DNA of 64,000 nt from Ashinkailepas kermadecensis (taxonomy: Eukaryota; Arthropoda; Thecostraca; Neolepadidae): NCBI GenBank assembly GCA_034440615.1, contig JAOTOM010004862.1:1-64000 (forward strand), in the 5' to 3' direction. Below the pieces are notes generated by a model. It made no database searches, had not been told where the DNA came from, and saw nothing but the letters and a program-made list of their open reading frames with translations. How positions within the stretch are numbered: position 1 is the stretch's first letter; every line of letters starts with the position of its first letter. A program made the position numbers and the translations under genes. This document shows positions 12,962 through 25,211 of the stretch, one piece after another.

Positions 12962-14319
12962 GAATATATAAGGAACATTTAACGTTTTGTTGATAGTTGC
13001 CAACAAAATGTTTTCGTGGGAAGATATGTGCTATGCTTCTCCATCAAATGTAGTAGCTTTTCTTGTGATTAACAACTTATTTTTTCCTAAATGGCCTGTA
13101 CGGTTTTAGATATAGCCTGCTCATGCTCTGTACCTATGTGTAATGAAGAGGAAGGTAAGCAGACGAGAGGGACCACTATGTCTAATCAAGGAATGAGGCA
13201 TGTGTGAAATGTGCATGGTTTGCCAAGTATGCCAAGTGCATGTAGTTTAAATTTTGGTGACTGGCCTGCCATAAGGGTGAAATTATTTATTAAAGCTCTT
13301 TTTTGGCATGCAGACATGGCTAATCTTAGAAGCTACATATCTGATCATTATGAAACCTCCACAAAATGATTGAACATGTCATAATTGTGTAAGGTTTCTA
13401 TTTGCGTAATCCTGTGTGAGGTCAATGTCTACCATATGAAAAAATGAACATTCCCTACTCGTACAAAATACTTCATGAAGCTGCATATGACTTCTGCAGA
13501 AAATTCAGCATGTGACACATATGCACCTATTAGGTTTTTACTTTTATATATTTTGTGCTAGATCCAATGGTACAATTTTTAAAACTAAATTATTGCTTGC
13601 TGACATGAACGATCTTCACTCAGCAACTATTACAATTTATTTTAGGTATATGCCAAATTATTTGGGTTTGGACTTTTGTGATCCTGGATCAGATCAAAGG
13701 TTACCAAAGTTTCAAAGGAGAGTTTTTGTCTTACAGTCATGGCAAATTGAATAAACTATGGAATTATTGCAGTTTAAATTGTTCACAAGTTAATTTTACC
13801 TCCAAAAGGCAACAAAAGATGTTGGAGATGGGTCAGTTAGGTTGGATATTTAACTAGAAATGTTTGAGGGTAAAAATGAAACTAAAAAATGTCATCAAAA
13901 AGGAAGTTAGGCTAAGTTATGTCAAGTTAGGTTAGGACAACCCAATGTGGTTCAGAGTGTCCTGCAAACCATATCGACCACATTTATAGCCTAATGTGGC
14001 TGAGAGGGGTTGGACCATGATTGACGTCGTAACGCCATTGGCCCGACAGAGTTTCGAATTTGATGTGGGCATGGTACTTTACCAACATTATCAGGTTTTA
14101 CCAGGTGTGGATCCAGGAATTGTCATGAGGGGAAGCTTGTTTGGATGGGCACCGCTGTGAATGTACCTGGAGGGGCACATTTTCCTTCCGAGGAGCTCCA
14201 CTGGAAGACAAAAAATGCTAGGGAGATTGGTACACTCGAACCTCCCAGAAGTGTCCTTGAGTTATAAAGGGGGTTACCTTCGCCCCTTCCCCTATGACTC
14301 GTCTTTTCACCCTACCCGC

Positions 14320-15180
14320 TCCGGCGACCATGGCTGGAGATCCCGGGTGTGTTCGTGTCCACCAGGTATCGATACTGGAGCACATGGTGCATCACTGGGA
14401 CGTACTGCGATTTTTGGGGCCGGGCCTGATTTTATTTTTGTCGGAGAGTCGGGACGTTTTTTCAGCGCCATGCACGATTCATGGGATTGGGGATGAGTGG
14501 TCTAGGGGTTAGATGCTCGTCTCACAATCGAAAGGTTGTGGGTTCGAATCTCGCCTGTCGCTACTCTTCGCCCGCGACCAATCGGCGTGAGAGATTGGCG
14601 ATGCTATATGACTCAACGGTCGACGTGTCGTAAAACCAATAACCAACCAACGATTCATGGGATTCCAGGTCGGTTTTCCAGGCCCCGATTCTTGGTCCCA
14701 GCTGGATTTTTATAAGCCTCGGATTTATTTTTATATGGTCCTGTCACGAGTTTTCGGCCCCACTGTTTATTTGTATCCCCAGCAGAAATTGTAAGCATCC
14801 CGACGGAAATTTTGCGGTCCCAGCACTATTTTTGGGAGCTCCTGCGCGATTTTGCTTCGGAGTCAGGCGCGAGCCTTCGGGGCCCCAATGCGTGTTGTCG
14901 GGAAGCGCAAGTTCTTGTGACCTCTTTTTTCGGAGTGCGAGTTGCGTTTCCGGTTCCCGTCGTAATTTTTGAGGCCCCGGTACGTTTCTTTCGTGGCAAA
15001 GGCACGTTTTTTTAGAGAGCCATACTCAATTTGTGACGCCTTTGGAGTTATTTTTGGGATTCCAGAGGTAATTTCCGGGTCCTGATTGACATGTCATAGA
15101 CCGCATCGTAAAGTGGAAATGCATACATTTTTAGGAGCCAATTTGCCGATCCCGATTAAGTTCTTCATTTTGGTGTGTAT
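14320..15180 (+). repeat. Highly diverged short-period GGCCCC..ATTTTT repeats
   Basis: Irregular units of about 25-30 bp alternate GC-rich words (GGCCCCG, GGTCCCAG) with ATTTTTG-like words. The SINE at 14489 was inserted in this tract. Confidence 0.45.
14489..14649 (+). mobile_element. Full-length tRNA-headed SINE, type 1, with 15-bp TSD
   Basis: A tRNA-like head with an A-box-like TGGTCTAGGGGTTAGATGC and B-box GGTTCGAATCTC, a body with GCGACCAATCGGCGTGAGAG, and a tail CCAATAACCAACCAAC. It is flanked by ACGATTCATGGGATT at 14474-14488 and 14650-14664. The missing CCA end, the body and the duplications mark it as a SINE and not a tRNA gene. Confidence 0.9.
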
Positions 15181-16350
15181 TTTGTGACCATCTTCCCCTT
15201 AAGGAAAACTTCTTAAAATATGCCCTTGCGTGTGTCATTAAATATATATTTTGAGTTTATTTTACAGTCCCGTGTTGGGGGCGGTGAGATAGTTTGGTCC
15301 CCTTCACGCCGCTTGGAGAGTGGGGAGAGGGCATGGCCTCCGTGTCCCTACCCTTTAGATCCGCTAGCGCGTAGACCCCATGCATTTGAAAATGCATCGT
15401 AATTATTCATGGCAATCCATGCATGTCTAGTAAGACGGCCGTTAATACCATTTGGGATATTATGCCACAAGGAAAAACGACGCTGAACCACCAGGTTCCG
15501 AATGGGAACTCCGATTGGTCTGGCCAGAATACTATTAGGACCATTGGAACCAATTCCATCGGAAGCATTCAGACCATTAGCGACCATTAAAACCACCAGG
15601 AAAATCCCAATAGTTCCAAATGGTTTCCAATGCATTTTTTTTTCAAGAATGGGGGAGGGAGGGGTTCGATTCAATCTGACCATATGTGTTGAAAATAAGG
15701 ACCTGGACCCACTCCCTTCGTGAGAGGTTTCCAGCCCTGTTGGCGACGATGCTATACCGTCTGATCTACTTGCTACGTTATGCTACCACTTGCCAGTTGT
15801 TCGACCATTTTTTATGTATGGAATTTCTTGTCGAGAATACCTTCGTTTCACACCACGGCAATTACTGAACGGAACACCATAAACCAATAAAGAAAGAATG
15901 GTGGGGTTTTTTATCAATTATATATCGTGAAATGCCGATTCAAACCATCCACAGTCGTTGAATTAATTTGAAAAAGCATGCACAAATTGCGTGCCCCTGA
16001 CTTCAGCGGACGCTCTGCCGGAAACCGATTTCTGTTTCGAAAGCGTACCAGAGCTGGCACGATTGTACCACGGTGGCAACCCTGGAGGAAGAGGAACGGA
16101 CTGAACATGTCAGTTTTTAGAACCAAAAAATGTAAATCTTCAAATCAAAGTTATATGAAATGAAAATTAATTCTTATGTACAATATCAGTTTATACGCCC
16201 AATAACGGACCACTATTTTACTATAATTAACACAAAATGACCGTAAAAAGTAAACGTATTTGGCGTTATGCTAGCTGCTAACTTTTATGCCATCTATAAA
16301 GTTATTATACGAGCTATACCAAACACGAGCAAATTTCCGCTGTAAAACCG

Positions 16351-16594
16351 GCTACTGCCGGGCGGTGCCATCCATTGTTCACTTCTTTGTTCCTATGTTT
16401 TGACATTTGATTTGACCAAAAATGAGAATGATATTACTTATGCATATTATGTAGGTACTGATTTAGGTTTTTCCGGACGGTTACTGGTAAACAGATTCCA
16501 TGCATAAAAAAAATAATGACCATGAAAATGTACTCCGGAAGAAATCGGTATGCACTCCGACTCACAACCTGGAAAGTAAGTTTCCCACTCTGAT
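16351..16594 (+). repeat. Dispersed repeat R1, 3' part
   Basis: GGGCGGTGCCATCCATTGTT through AAGTTTCCCACTCTGAT, nearly identical to 34844-35069. The 29 bp before it (16322-16350) is an inverted match to 9965-9993. Confidence 0.8.
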
Positions 16595-16604
16595 AACACA
16601 CTCC

Positions 16605-17045
16605 CATTGTGCTACCATAGACAATCTCATCAGTATCACATCCCGAAGGAAGGTGCTGAATCCACTGCTAGGTACACCCTATATAAAGTTATAAAGCGTT
16701 TAGACTTAATAAGAGACTCACTTGCTATTGCATAACACACAACAATTACAAACTCCTCCCATCATACCCATTGTGCTACCATAGACAATCTCATCAGTAT
16801 CGCATCCCGAAGGAAGGTGCTGAATCCACTGCTAGGCACACCCTATATAAAGTCGTAAAGCGTTTAGACTTAATAAGAGACTCACTTGCTATAGCATAAA
16901 ACACTCAACAATTACAATCTCCTCCCATCATACACATTGTGCTACCATAGACAATCTCATCGGTATCACATCCTGAAGGAAGGTGCTGAATACACTGCTA
17001 GGTACACCCTATATAAAGTTATAAAGCGCCCAGACTCAATAAGAG
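16605..17045 (+). repeat. 165-bp tandem repeat, about 2.7 copies
   Basis: Units starting CATTGTGCTACCATAGACAA at 16605, 16769 and 16935 (offsets 164 and 166) are over 90% alike by eye and contain CACCCTATATAAAGT. The array follows directly on R1. Confidence 0.85.
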
Positions 17046-17049
17046 ATCC

Positions 17050-17225
17050 AAGGGCCCATCAAGTTAAGTCTGCAAATGGAAGATAATGTAAGCCTGGTAA
17101 AAAGACCCTCCTAGCTTTCCAGCCCTATTCCCCTGATCTCTCTTAACACATGTGGATTGAATGCCTTATCAATAATTTTCAAACTGCATCCATGCCTGCT
17201 TAAAGGGGTCTGTGCCGTGCACACT
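17050..17225 (-). mobile_element. CR1-type LINE 3' untranslated fragment
   Basis: The reverse strand matches the tail at 4155-4640 (CCCCTTTAAGCAGGCATGGA, AGTTTGAAAATTATTGATAA). Confidence 0.7.
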
Positions 17226-17315
17226 TAACATACATCTCAGGGATCCATCCCTGGAAATTTTAGCTTGCTGCCTACCTAGGTACCTACCTTCTTTATTGTG
17301 CTACTATTTGTATGG

Positions 17316-17385
17316 GTATTATTGTGCTTTAAGGCGGCAACAAGAAACGTTTTACACCTTTGCATCCATAAAGCAAACAAATAAG
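17316..17385 (+). repeat. Direct repeat, left copy, flanking the Penelope-like fold-back
   Basis: ATTATTGTGCTTTAAGGCGG ... CCATAAAGCAAAC, matched by 19157-19225 (ATTATTGTGCTTTAAGGTGG ... CCATAAAGCAAAC). The pair brackets the element and flanking sequence over 1.8 kb. Confidence 0.6.
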
Positions 17386-17390
17386 TTAGG

Positions 17391-18891
17391 TTTGTCAGAA
17401 TAACCTTCGACCTTTTACTCATTATAACTGAAAGATAAATTAGGCCAAAATGAACTGTATATTTCGACGTCGTGTCTTTTTCAACAGTGACAGTTTGAGG
17501 GTGAGAAAACAAGTACAAAATGGCGTGGAGACTGTCACAGCATGCACTCTATAAATTAACGATCTCACAGCCAGTGGAATCTGATTGACATGACCTGATT
17601 TTAATACATAATATGTTAATATAGAAATACACTGTGCTAGACATGGGTACTATATAAAGAAACAGAAAACATTTGTCACATCATATACCTACTCACTCCA
17701 CTGCGCTGAATAATATCCATCGGCTAGGACAAACGCGATCTTAACGTGTAGCTATGTGTTTTGATGTGCTCTGTAGACTGTAGCCTGTGTTTCTGGTGTC
17801 TGTACATTGGTGTTTGGTGCTGACGGTGTAGTGCGGTATGGGACCGGTTGCAACAGAGTCCAAGAGGATGTCTGGGTGTTAAGTGTTGGTCTACGATTTC
17901 TAATTTCCAGTGATTCAACTATTTTTAGCTCCGCAACATCTTTACATGTGCTTAAAATTTATATCCTGAAAGAAGCTGAGCTTATGGGTATCTCCATGTG
18001 ACTGTGGCATGTGTGGTCTTCTAATGGTGTGTTTGGTGTCTCCAATGTGCATTGTTTTCATATTTCCCTGTTGACATAGTATGCACGTTATGACATATAC
18101 TGCATTTTTTAAATGGCACTTTCCTTCTAAGCCTGCATGACACGTGTGGCAGTGCCTCTGCCCCCCCCGGACATGGAGGAGGGCACAGGGCAGACCTGGT
18201 GACGATGTCACCGAGCATTCTCGCACACTGCCATGCAACTCTCAAGGGCATGCCGATGTTTTTACGACGGAATTTACTCTTCTGGTTGGTGTGTCACCTA
18301 TAAGCTCAGCTTCTTTCAGGATATAAATTTTAAGCACATGTAAAGACGTTGCGGAGCTAAAAATAGTTGAATCACTGGAGATTAAAAATCGTAGACCAAC
18401 ACTTAACACCCAGACATCCTCTTGGACTCTGTTGCCACCGGTCCCATACCGCACTACACCGTCAGCACCAAACACCGATGTACAGACACCAGAAACACAG
18501 GCTACAGAGCACATCAAAACACATAGCTACACGTTAAGATCGCGTTTGTCGTAGGCAATGGGTATTATTCAGCGCAGTGGAGTGAGTAGGTATATTATGT
18601 GACAAATGTTTTCTGTTTCTTTATATAGTACCCATGTCTAGCACATCAAGTGTATTTCTATATTAACATATTATGTATTAAAATCAGGTCATGTCAATCG
18701 GATTCCACTGGCTGTGAGATCGTTAATTTATAGAATGCATGCTGTGACAGTCTCCACGTCATTTTGTACTTGTTTTCTCACCCTCAAACTGTCACTGTTG
18801 AAAAAGACACGACGTCGAAATATACAGTTCATTTTGGCCTAATTTATCTTTCAGTTATAATGAGTAAAAGGTCAAAGGTTATTCTGACAAT
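17391..18891 (-). mobile_element. Penelope-like element fragment flanked by inverted repeats, with GIY-YIG remnant
   Basis: Arms of about 590 bp (17391-17985 and 18297-18891) are inverted copies; both contain GACGTCGTGTCTTTTTCAAC on one strand. The loop encodes, on the minus strand, CHTCHAGLEGKCHLKNAVYV, ITC and MHIGDTKHTIRRP. This matches the linker zinc-finger and GIY-YIG endonuclease layout of Penelope-like elements (VYxITC ... YIGET). The Tyr of YIG is His and stops follow, so it is decayed. Inverted terminal arrangements are typical of this class. Confidence 0.75.
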
Positions 18892-19544
18892 ATTATTAAC
18901 AATGCTGAGTGCAGTGCTGCATAATCTTCAATCTTATGAGGTTAGGTTTGGTTTGGCTAGGTACCTAGTTTAGGTTTTTAAGCTGGAATTTTTTTGCATT
19001 TTTTTATTATTTTATTTTCTTCAATTGTCTAGTTCAAAAGCAGCTTATGTTATGGTAGGCTATGTTGGGTTAGGTAGTTTTTTTATTTGGAAAATTTAAG
19101 AAAATAAATTGCTTAATATTTTATAATATTTTTGTTTCCTTCAAATGGAGGTAAGGCAGTATTATTGTGCTTTAAGGTGGTAACAAGGTAAGTTTTTACA
19201 CACATTTGCTGCCATAAAGCAAACACATGGGTTTGGGCTGGTTAGTTTAGGTTTTTGTCCTGACATTTTTTTCTCATAATTTTCAGAAAATTTTCAGAAA
19301 AAAAGTTTTTTCTTCCAAAGCACCTGATGTTAGGTTAGTTTGGGTTAAGTTTTGTTTTGATGTTGGAATTTTTTTGAAAAATAAATTTATTAAAATTTAC
19401 TCTGACTGTAACGAGCACACAGTCGGTCTGTACTACTCACAGTACCAACAGCATGCACGGTCTGTACCACAGTACATGGCAAATGTACATACAGATGGTC
19501 TCTACCTACAGTTTGGCAGTGGAACATAGATACTTTCTGTATGT

Positions 19545-19745
19545 GCTGGGGTGAAGTGGAGGCAGATGGTGACCTCATTTGGCCCTGAAGACATTGACCT
19601 AGGGTCTTGCAAGGTATACTGCTGCGAGTTGACTACAGCCGTAATTCCTCCAAATTGTGTGCTTCTAGTTTCAGTAGTTTCAGAGATCTTAGGGGGCCAG
19701 AAACTGCCTCCCCCCCCCCCATTGAGCAATATGTGAGGCATGTTG
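19545..19745 (-). repeat. Dispersed repeat R4 with conserved reading frame
   Basis: The reverse strand encodes PPKIS ... TQFGGITAVVNSQQYTLQDP, then RSMSSGPNEVTI. The copy at 22300-22487 encodes PPKIS ... TKFAGWMGTVVNSIVCKLHD, then LRLISARSNESNVTF. Not recognised as a known protein. Confidence 0.65.
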
Positions 19746-19886
19746 ACCAGGGATCTTCTGCACTTCCTACAGTAGTGTTGCTTGCACTCAAAATGTAATG
19801 GAATATGGTGGGTACAGAATCGGGCTGTTTAAATATACAACTGGATATGGATGCAATGTTTTCATGGCATCACAAACCCTTGCTGT

Positions 19887-20046
19887 TGGTTGGTTATTGG
19901 TTTTACGACACGTCGACCGTTGAGTCATATAGCGTCGCCAATCTCTCACGCCGATTGGTCGCGGGCGAAGAGTAGCGACAGGTGAGATTCGAACCCACAA
20001 TCTTTCGATTGCGAGACGAGCATCTTACCCCTAGACTACTCGTCCC
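19887..20046 (-). mobile_element. Full-length tRNA-headed SINE, type 1, with 14-bp TSD
   Basis: The reverse strand has the same head, body and CCAATAACCAACCAA tail as the copy at 14489. The flanks are CAAACCCTTGCTGT at 19873-19886 and 20047-20060. Confidence 0.9.
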
Positions 20047-20547
20047 CAAACCCTTGCTGTGAGGTAGGTCTATGATCAATTTGATTTGAGGATACCAAAC
20101 ATTGAATACCTGCAGAAAGCGAGAGGTTTTATTGCAGGGCAGCGTGAAGCTATCATGGAACCATCTATGTGGCTCCAGTTAATCAGTATCCCTTTCAATT
20201 GATTCTGGGACAGGGGTGCTGGGGGCATGTGTCACCTGTGTCCCCTCAGGTTTTCCACCAGAGTTGCACATTGAAAGAAGTCTGACCTTCAGTGGGCTCA
20301 AATTCCCCCTAAATTTTTTTCAGCCAGAAGCACCCTTCCAGAGACAAAGTTCCACAATGACAATTCCAGATGGTCAAATTCGACATTCTTTGCATGAGTA
20401 GGCTTTAGTTGAGTATTTCCCCCTCCTTAATTTCATAGACAAATATCAGCACATCAAGCAACGTATATGATAGTGTGAAATAATATAAAGTGCAACATTA
20501 ACCAACAGCACTGACCATTAACGACTGTGATCGGGTTAAAAGTGAAG

Positions 20548-20640
20548 CAACTCCAGGATTTGAACCCGCCACCACAGGCACAGAAAGTGCGCCCCTTATC
20601 CAATTGGTTCGCCAATCACCAATGTGGTTTCGACCAAAAT
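20548..20640 (-). mobile_element. Third tRNA-like sequence (SINE head or tRNA pseudogene)
   Basis: The reverse strand shows an A-box-like CGAACCAATTGGATAAGGGG and B-box GGGTTCAAATCCTGG with plausible tRNA spacing. The acceptor stem does not pair well. No body shared with the other SINEs was found. Confidence 0.5.
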
Positions 20641-20939
20641 ATGCAATGTAGAGCATGCTGACTGGAGAGATCTTTATCACCTCACCGATCTCCGATAGTG
20701 GCGTATGCCTGTTACATACTACCTAAGATTTTTATCTTTTTTCTCCAAGGGGAGGTTAGGCTAGGTTTGGTTAGGTTATGTTGCATTTGTATTTTATTGT
20801 TTAAACATTTCCTTTACAGTATGCTTTCCTTCTTTCCTTCACATTATGGAAGGAAATAAATATGCTAAAATTGTTTTAAATGTTTTTATGCTATGTTACC
20901 TAACTGAAAGCCCCTTTTTTGGTGTTATTTTACTCACAA

Positions 20940-21065
20940 CCTGAAAAGTAAGCATTTGCACAGAAAATGAGTGGTCCCATCATCTTAGTCACATTCATAA
21001 ATATTGTATTGGAAAGATATGTTGCAAAAATTCATAAAACACATTAAAGCACAAATTCACCTTTT
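20940..21065 (+). repeat. R2 family single arm
   Basis: GTAAGCATTTGCACAGAAAA, GAGTGGTCCCATCATCTTAG and CATTCATAAATATTGTATTG follow the family consensus. Confidence 0.7.
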
Positions 21066-21574
21066 TATGTAGGCAGGTATGAATGGGAGGCTGGTCTGGT
21101 TTCTCTTATATGATCATGGAATCATGGAAATCCTGGGCTATGCTTTTCTCATGTTTTGAACAGATAGTAATGTAACTGACCTATCTAAGGGAAGAGTGGT
21201 GGTATCCAAAGATATTCTGTTTCCTGAACACCTAGCTTTGTATGCCTCCAGTGTCATATTCTGCACATAGATCAGAAAAACATGGTGGTATTTGTAAACA
21301 ATGAATCTCTACCAAAAACCAAGTTCTGAACATGCTATTGGTACTGATGCTAGTGGTACTGATCCTTTGTGTATAGGTCAACTGAAGTTCACAGGAGCTG
21401 TTTTCAGGCTTACAATGGGGCTGGCTTAAGAAAATGGTAGCGAAGTGACCTCTGATATTAACAAATACACCGGTATTTTGCCAGCTTATAACTTGTACTT
21501 GTAACTTGTACAGCAATAGCTACAGTACAGCCTTGTGATTGTGTGCAATCATGTTTTATTGGGCTCAAATGTAT

Positions 21575-22487
21575 TAACACGCGCACTGGAGGGGGAGGCG
21601 AAATCAGCCCACCTCTCCGGTTTTTCGTAGATAACTGCAGATTTTACCGGTTAGATATACGCGATGTTCTGCGTACCTGCTTAGAAATGACCGGCGCGTC
21701 GTTTAAAGCAAGACAAATGGAAATCGGCCCCAAATTTGTCGAGTTAGGGGCCGTTAAAGTAATACAAAACAATTGTAGCGCCAGACCACAAAAATCGCCG
21801 CTGATGCGCTTCCCGTATATCCGCAAAAGGGAAGTGTTCTTGGCAACACTAGCGACTTGTTTGATGTATATTGATATGCTATGTAGTTTCAATGTCATGT
21901 TAGGTCACCGAGGTCAAGTCAGGTCAAGTTCATGACAGGTTAATGGAACCAAACTTGGTCTACTGAAATGTTGTCATAAATGCACTTCTGTTTGTCATTT
22001 GTACTGTTTGTCATTACGTTTCCGTACTTTATTCATGTACTTCATTCCTTTCTTCGCGAAGCCGATTATGCCGAGCTGCCCGACGGAACAGTCGGGCTGG
22101 CGGCCCGGTTCCGGTAACTGGAACAGGTAACTGACCTGATAAAGTGCTGCTATATAGGTGACCTGAGGTCAAATGTCGGGTCTAGCATCTGTATTGTATC
22201 ATTAGTAATGTCCAAAACATCATTAATGCCCATTTTGGAGCATTTAAACACAATCACAGCAATCCATAACAATGACAAGCCAGGCCACGCAAAACAATAA
22301 AATTTTTGACAAATGTGACATTTGACTCATTTGACCTTGCAGATATTAACCTAAGGTCATGCAATTTGCACACAATAGAATTCACTACCGTACCCATCCA
22401 CCCTGCGAATTTAGTTCCTCCAGCTTTAATAGGAGCCGAGATCTTAGGGGGCGGAATCCGCCCCCCTCCCCTTCCAGTGCGCGTAAT
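21575..22487. mobile_element. Candidate DNA element bounded by ACGCGCACTGG inverted ends (R4)
   Basis: ACGCGCACTGGAGGGGGAGG at the left and CCCCTTCCAGTGCGCGT at the right face each other across 0.9 kb. The right part is the R4 copy. No target duplication was certain and no transposase is visible. Confidence 0.5.
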
Positions 22488-23509
22488 TTTCAGAGGCCCT
22501 CCATGGCGCGTGTTAAGTACTGCCATTATTGGATTACAAAAGTGTTCAGCAAACAACACAGGCAATTCTCTGTGTGTTCCCCGAACTGAACAACAGTGTT
22601 TGCAATATGGCACACATATCGGCATCTGTTAAAACAATTGTGCTGAATTCTGAACACAGACTTCATGAGCATTTTAAGCCCACAAAGTTGCACTTAGCAG
22701 GACAGATTCAGTAATTATTGTTCGGGAGGGGCACATTTCCCCTGAGTGGTACCTTCAGTGGAAACATTTGCTAAGTGGAGGATGGGTGCACTGAAGTTTA
22801 CTGAAAGGGAACCTTTTTGTCCCAAATTTGTCATTTCAGTATTTCTCTCAGAGATGTGTTTGTGACTGACAAATCTGTTGAGCATAGTGTGGGGAGGATG
22901 CACTCCAGCCTTCCTGAAGGGGTGCTTTCCCTGGCCGGAGGGGCACCACCATTCCATAAGGGGGAGGGAAGGGGCTGCAGCTTGCTGTTTCCAGCAGACT
23001 GAGCTCAAACTAAGACTGGCATACAAGCCGGCGACGCTCGATGCCATAAGCCACAAGCCACAAGCCAGGTCACAGTGATGCCATTAATCTGTGGTCCTCA
23101 GCATCCTGCATGGCTCAAACAGTGTGACAAAATGGAGGAGGCCTTTGCCTAGCACTTATTCATGCCAGCAAAACAGTGTACACCTAGTGGGAAGGAGAAA
23201 ACCGAACATCTTCCAGCCTGTATCTCGGCTCCAGTCTGGTGCCATTGTCATAAGCAGCAGAGGAGCAGGAGGCATGCCAGCGAGGTCACGGCCGCCAGCC
23301 ATCCTGAAGGCGTTGTTGAGTAGCAGTGGTATTCCCCCCCCCGCTCGCTGGTCCAGTCGGCTGAGTGTCAAACAGCTACCGAGTGCTGGTGCAGCACCAC
23401 TCCCGCCCACTTCCTGGGGCACATTGGCGCGCATAGCACTCAGGAAAGACACAGATTGGATTTGCGTCAAATGCTCAGCCAGCTGGTGCTAAGAACACGA
23501 CACCAGGGT

Positions 23510-23752
23510 AGACACCCAGTAAACATGCAGATGTCGGCATGTGTCGTGGCGAGCTCGGCATCTTGTAAGTGACATGCCGACATCCGGCCGCTATCGGCCC
23601 GATATCGGCAAGCTAACCTGGAATATCAACATATGTCGGGCCATTGTCCGACATTTAATTCCCCAGCCGACAGCGAGCCGCTATCGTCCCAACAGCATCC
23701 CGGTATCTTCCCTAAGTTGGCCTCACGTTGGTTACATGTCGGTTGGGTGTCT
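23510..23752. mobile_element. MITE-like element, about 243 bp
   Basis: The ends AGACACCCAGTAAACATG and CATGTCGGTTGGGTGTCT are inverted. The interior is rich in TCGGC words (GCCGCTATCGGCCCGATATC). Confidence 0.6.
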
Positions 23753-24009
23753 GCTGCCTCTCTGCATAAGCAGATAAATAATTGTCCGTTTTAAAGTTGC
23801 CCTTTGTGAGTGGTTAGAGGATTTTCATCGAAAGAAACTGTTTGAATATGGATAGCTTGTTCATTTTCACGTCCGGCAAACACAGTACAATTACTGGTCC
23901 GGCCATAAAGAAGCAGCAGTAGGGCCATTTGTTATTTGTTGCATGATGTCTTAAGTGTTCGGAAACCGTCCCTCTTCCCCTACCTACCTGGGTATGATAA
24001 ATTTGTAGT

Positions 24010-24098
24010 TTAAGATAATTTGTGTTGTTTAATCCGATGTTTATGAATGCTATTAAGATGATGCGACCATTAATTTGTCCCACAAATGCTTTTTCAGT
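24010..24098 (-). repeat. R2 family single arm
   Basis: ATGTTTATGAATGCTATTAA and GATGCGACCATTAATTTGTC resemble the reverse complement of the R2 consensus. Confidence 0.55.
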
Positions 24099-24169
24099 TG
24101 GTGGTGGTCAATACTGTTGATGACATGAGACATGTGATGATGACATGTGATGGCATTATAGGTATATCA

Positions 24170-24312
24170 TGGAGGGAATTATATTATATTATAGTATATT
24201 ATGTTATATTATATTATATTATGTTATATTACATTATACTATATTATGTTATATTATATTATATTTATATGTTATATGTTTATTTATATTTATTTATATT
24301 TATTTATATTAT
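24170..24312. repeat. ATATT-rich microsatellite
   Basis: Imperfect ATTATATT/TATTTATAT units. Confidence 0.85.
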
Positions 24313-24936
24313 TAAATAATTATACTTAAATAATAATTTTGTGAGGCACTGGAGCACATTATAATTCACTCATACACTGATATGCATAGTTTGCTCAATT
24401 TGACTTGTCTGCTGACATTTCTGCTTCAATTCAGGCTTCAAAAACAACATACAATGTATAAATAATATGTAAATATAATAACCTAAGCCTTACCCAACCT
24501 CACCTAGACTGATATAGCATGGTGTAATACATAAAATATAGTATATCATAACCTAACCTAACCAGAACAGTCAGAATCTTCCTGAACAAGCTTAGAATCT
24601 TCCTGAACAAGCTTCCCTTCTATGATACCATCAAATCTTGTCTTGCCAACATCGTTAGCACTGCCGTTGGGGCTAACAGCATCACAAAGAACTTCTGCCC
24701 TTGATCAAAATTTATTTTCTCATGTGGTTGCAAGTATTCTGTGTCAGGAATGAATGTGGAATTAAGCTGTTAGCAGAAGGCTTTTGAAGTGCAAGAGTGT
24801 TGAATTGATTGCAACAATCATTTAATTCATTCTTATGATGTCTGTGAAACATCAGGTACAGATAATAATATGATTTTGGCTATATTTCCACAGTGAACCT
24901 TATGATTGAGTATTTTGTTGCCAACTGATAAGTAGT

Positions 24937-25190
24937 CATTTTCAGAGAAAATGAGCGGTCCCATTGTCTGAATCATGTTGAGGAACATCGTATTAAAAAA
25001 AAACATACTAAATAATTAAAAATTACGTTGAGCTGCAGTAATACTGTAGGTATGTGGGTAACATTTAGCTGTTGTATTGTGCTTTAAGGTGTTTTATGAT
25101 TTTTTGTACTTTATCTCTCCAATACAATGTTCATGAATGTGACTGAGATGACAGGATCACTCATGTCCTGCGCAAATGCTCACTTTTGAA
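24937..25190. mobile_element. Fold-back copy of repeat family R2 (MITE-like)
   Basis: Arms of about 90 bp face each other: AGAGAAAATGAGCGGTCCCA ... AACATCGTATT and AATACAATGTTCATGAATGT ... GATCACTCATGTCCTGCGCA. Single arms occur at about 2695 (+), 4070 (-), 10145-10262 (-), 11362-11465 (+), 20940-21065 (+) and 24010-24098 (-), so the family is abundant here. Confidence 0.7.
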
Positions 25191-25211
25191 TTGGAGAGCA
25201 AAATAGCATGA

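Noticed and set aside
14500..14560. Functional tRNA gene
   Set aside because: The head lacks a properly paired acceptor stem, is followed by a shared body and CCAACC tail, and is bounded by target-site duplications, so it is a SINE.
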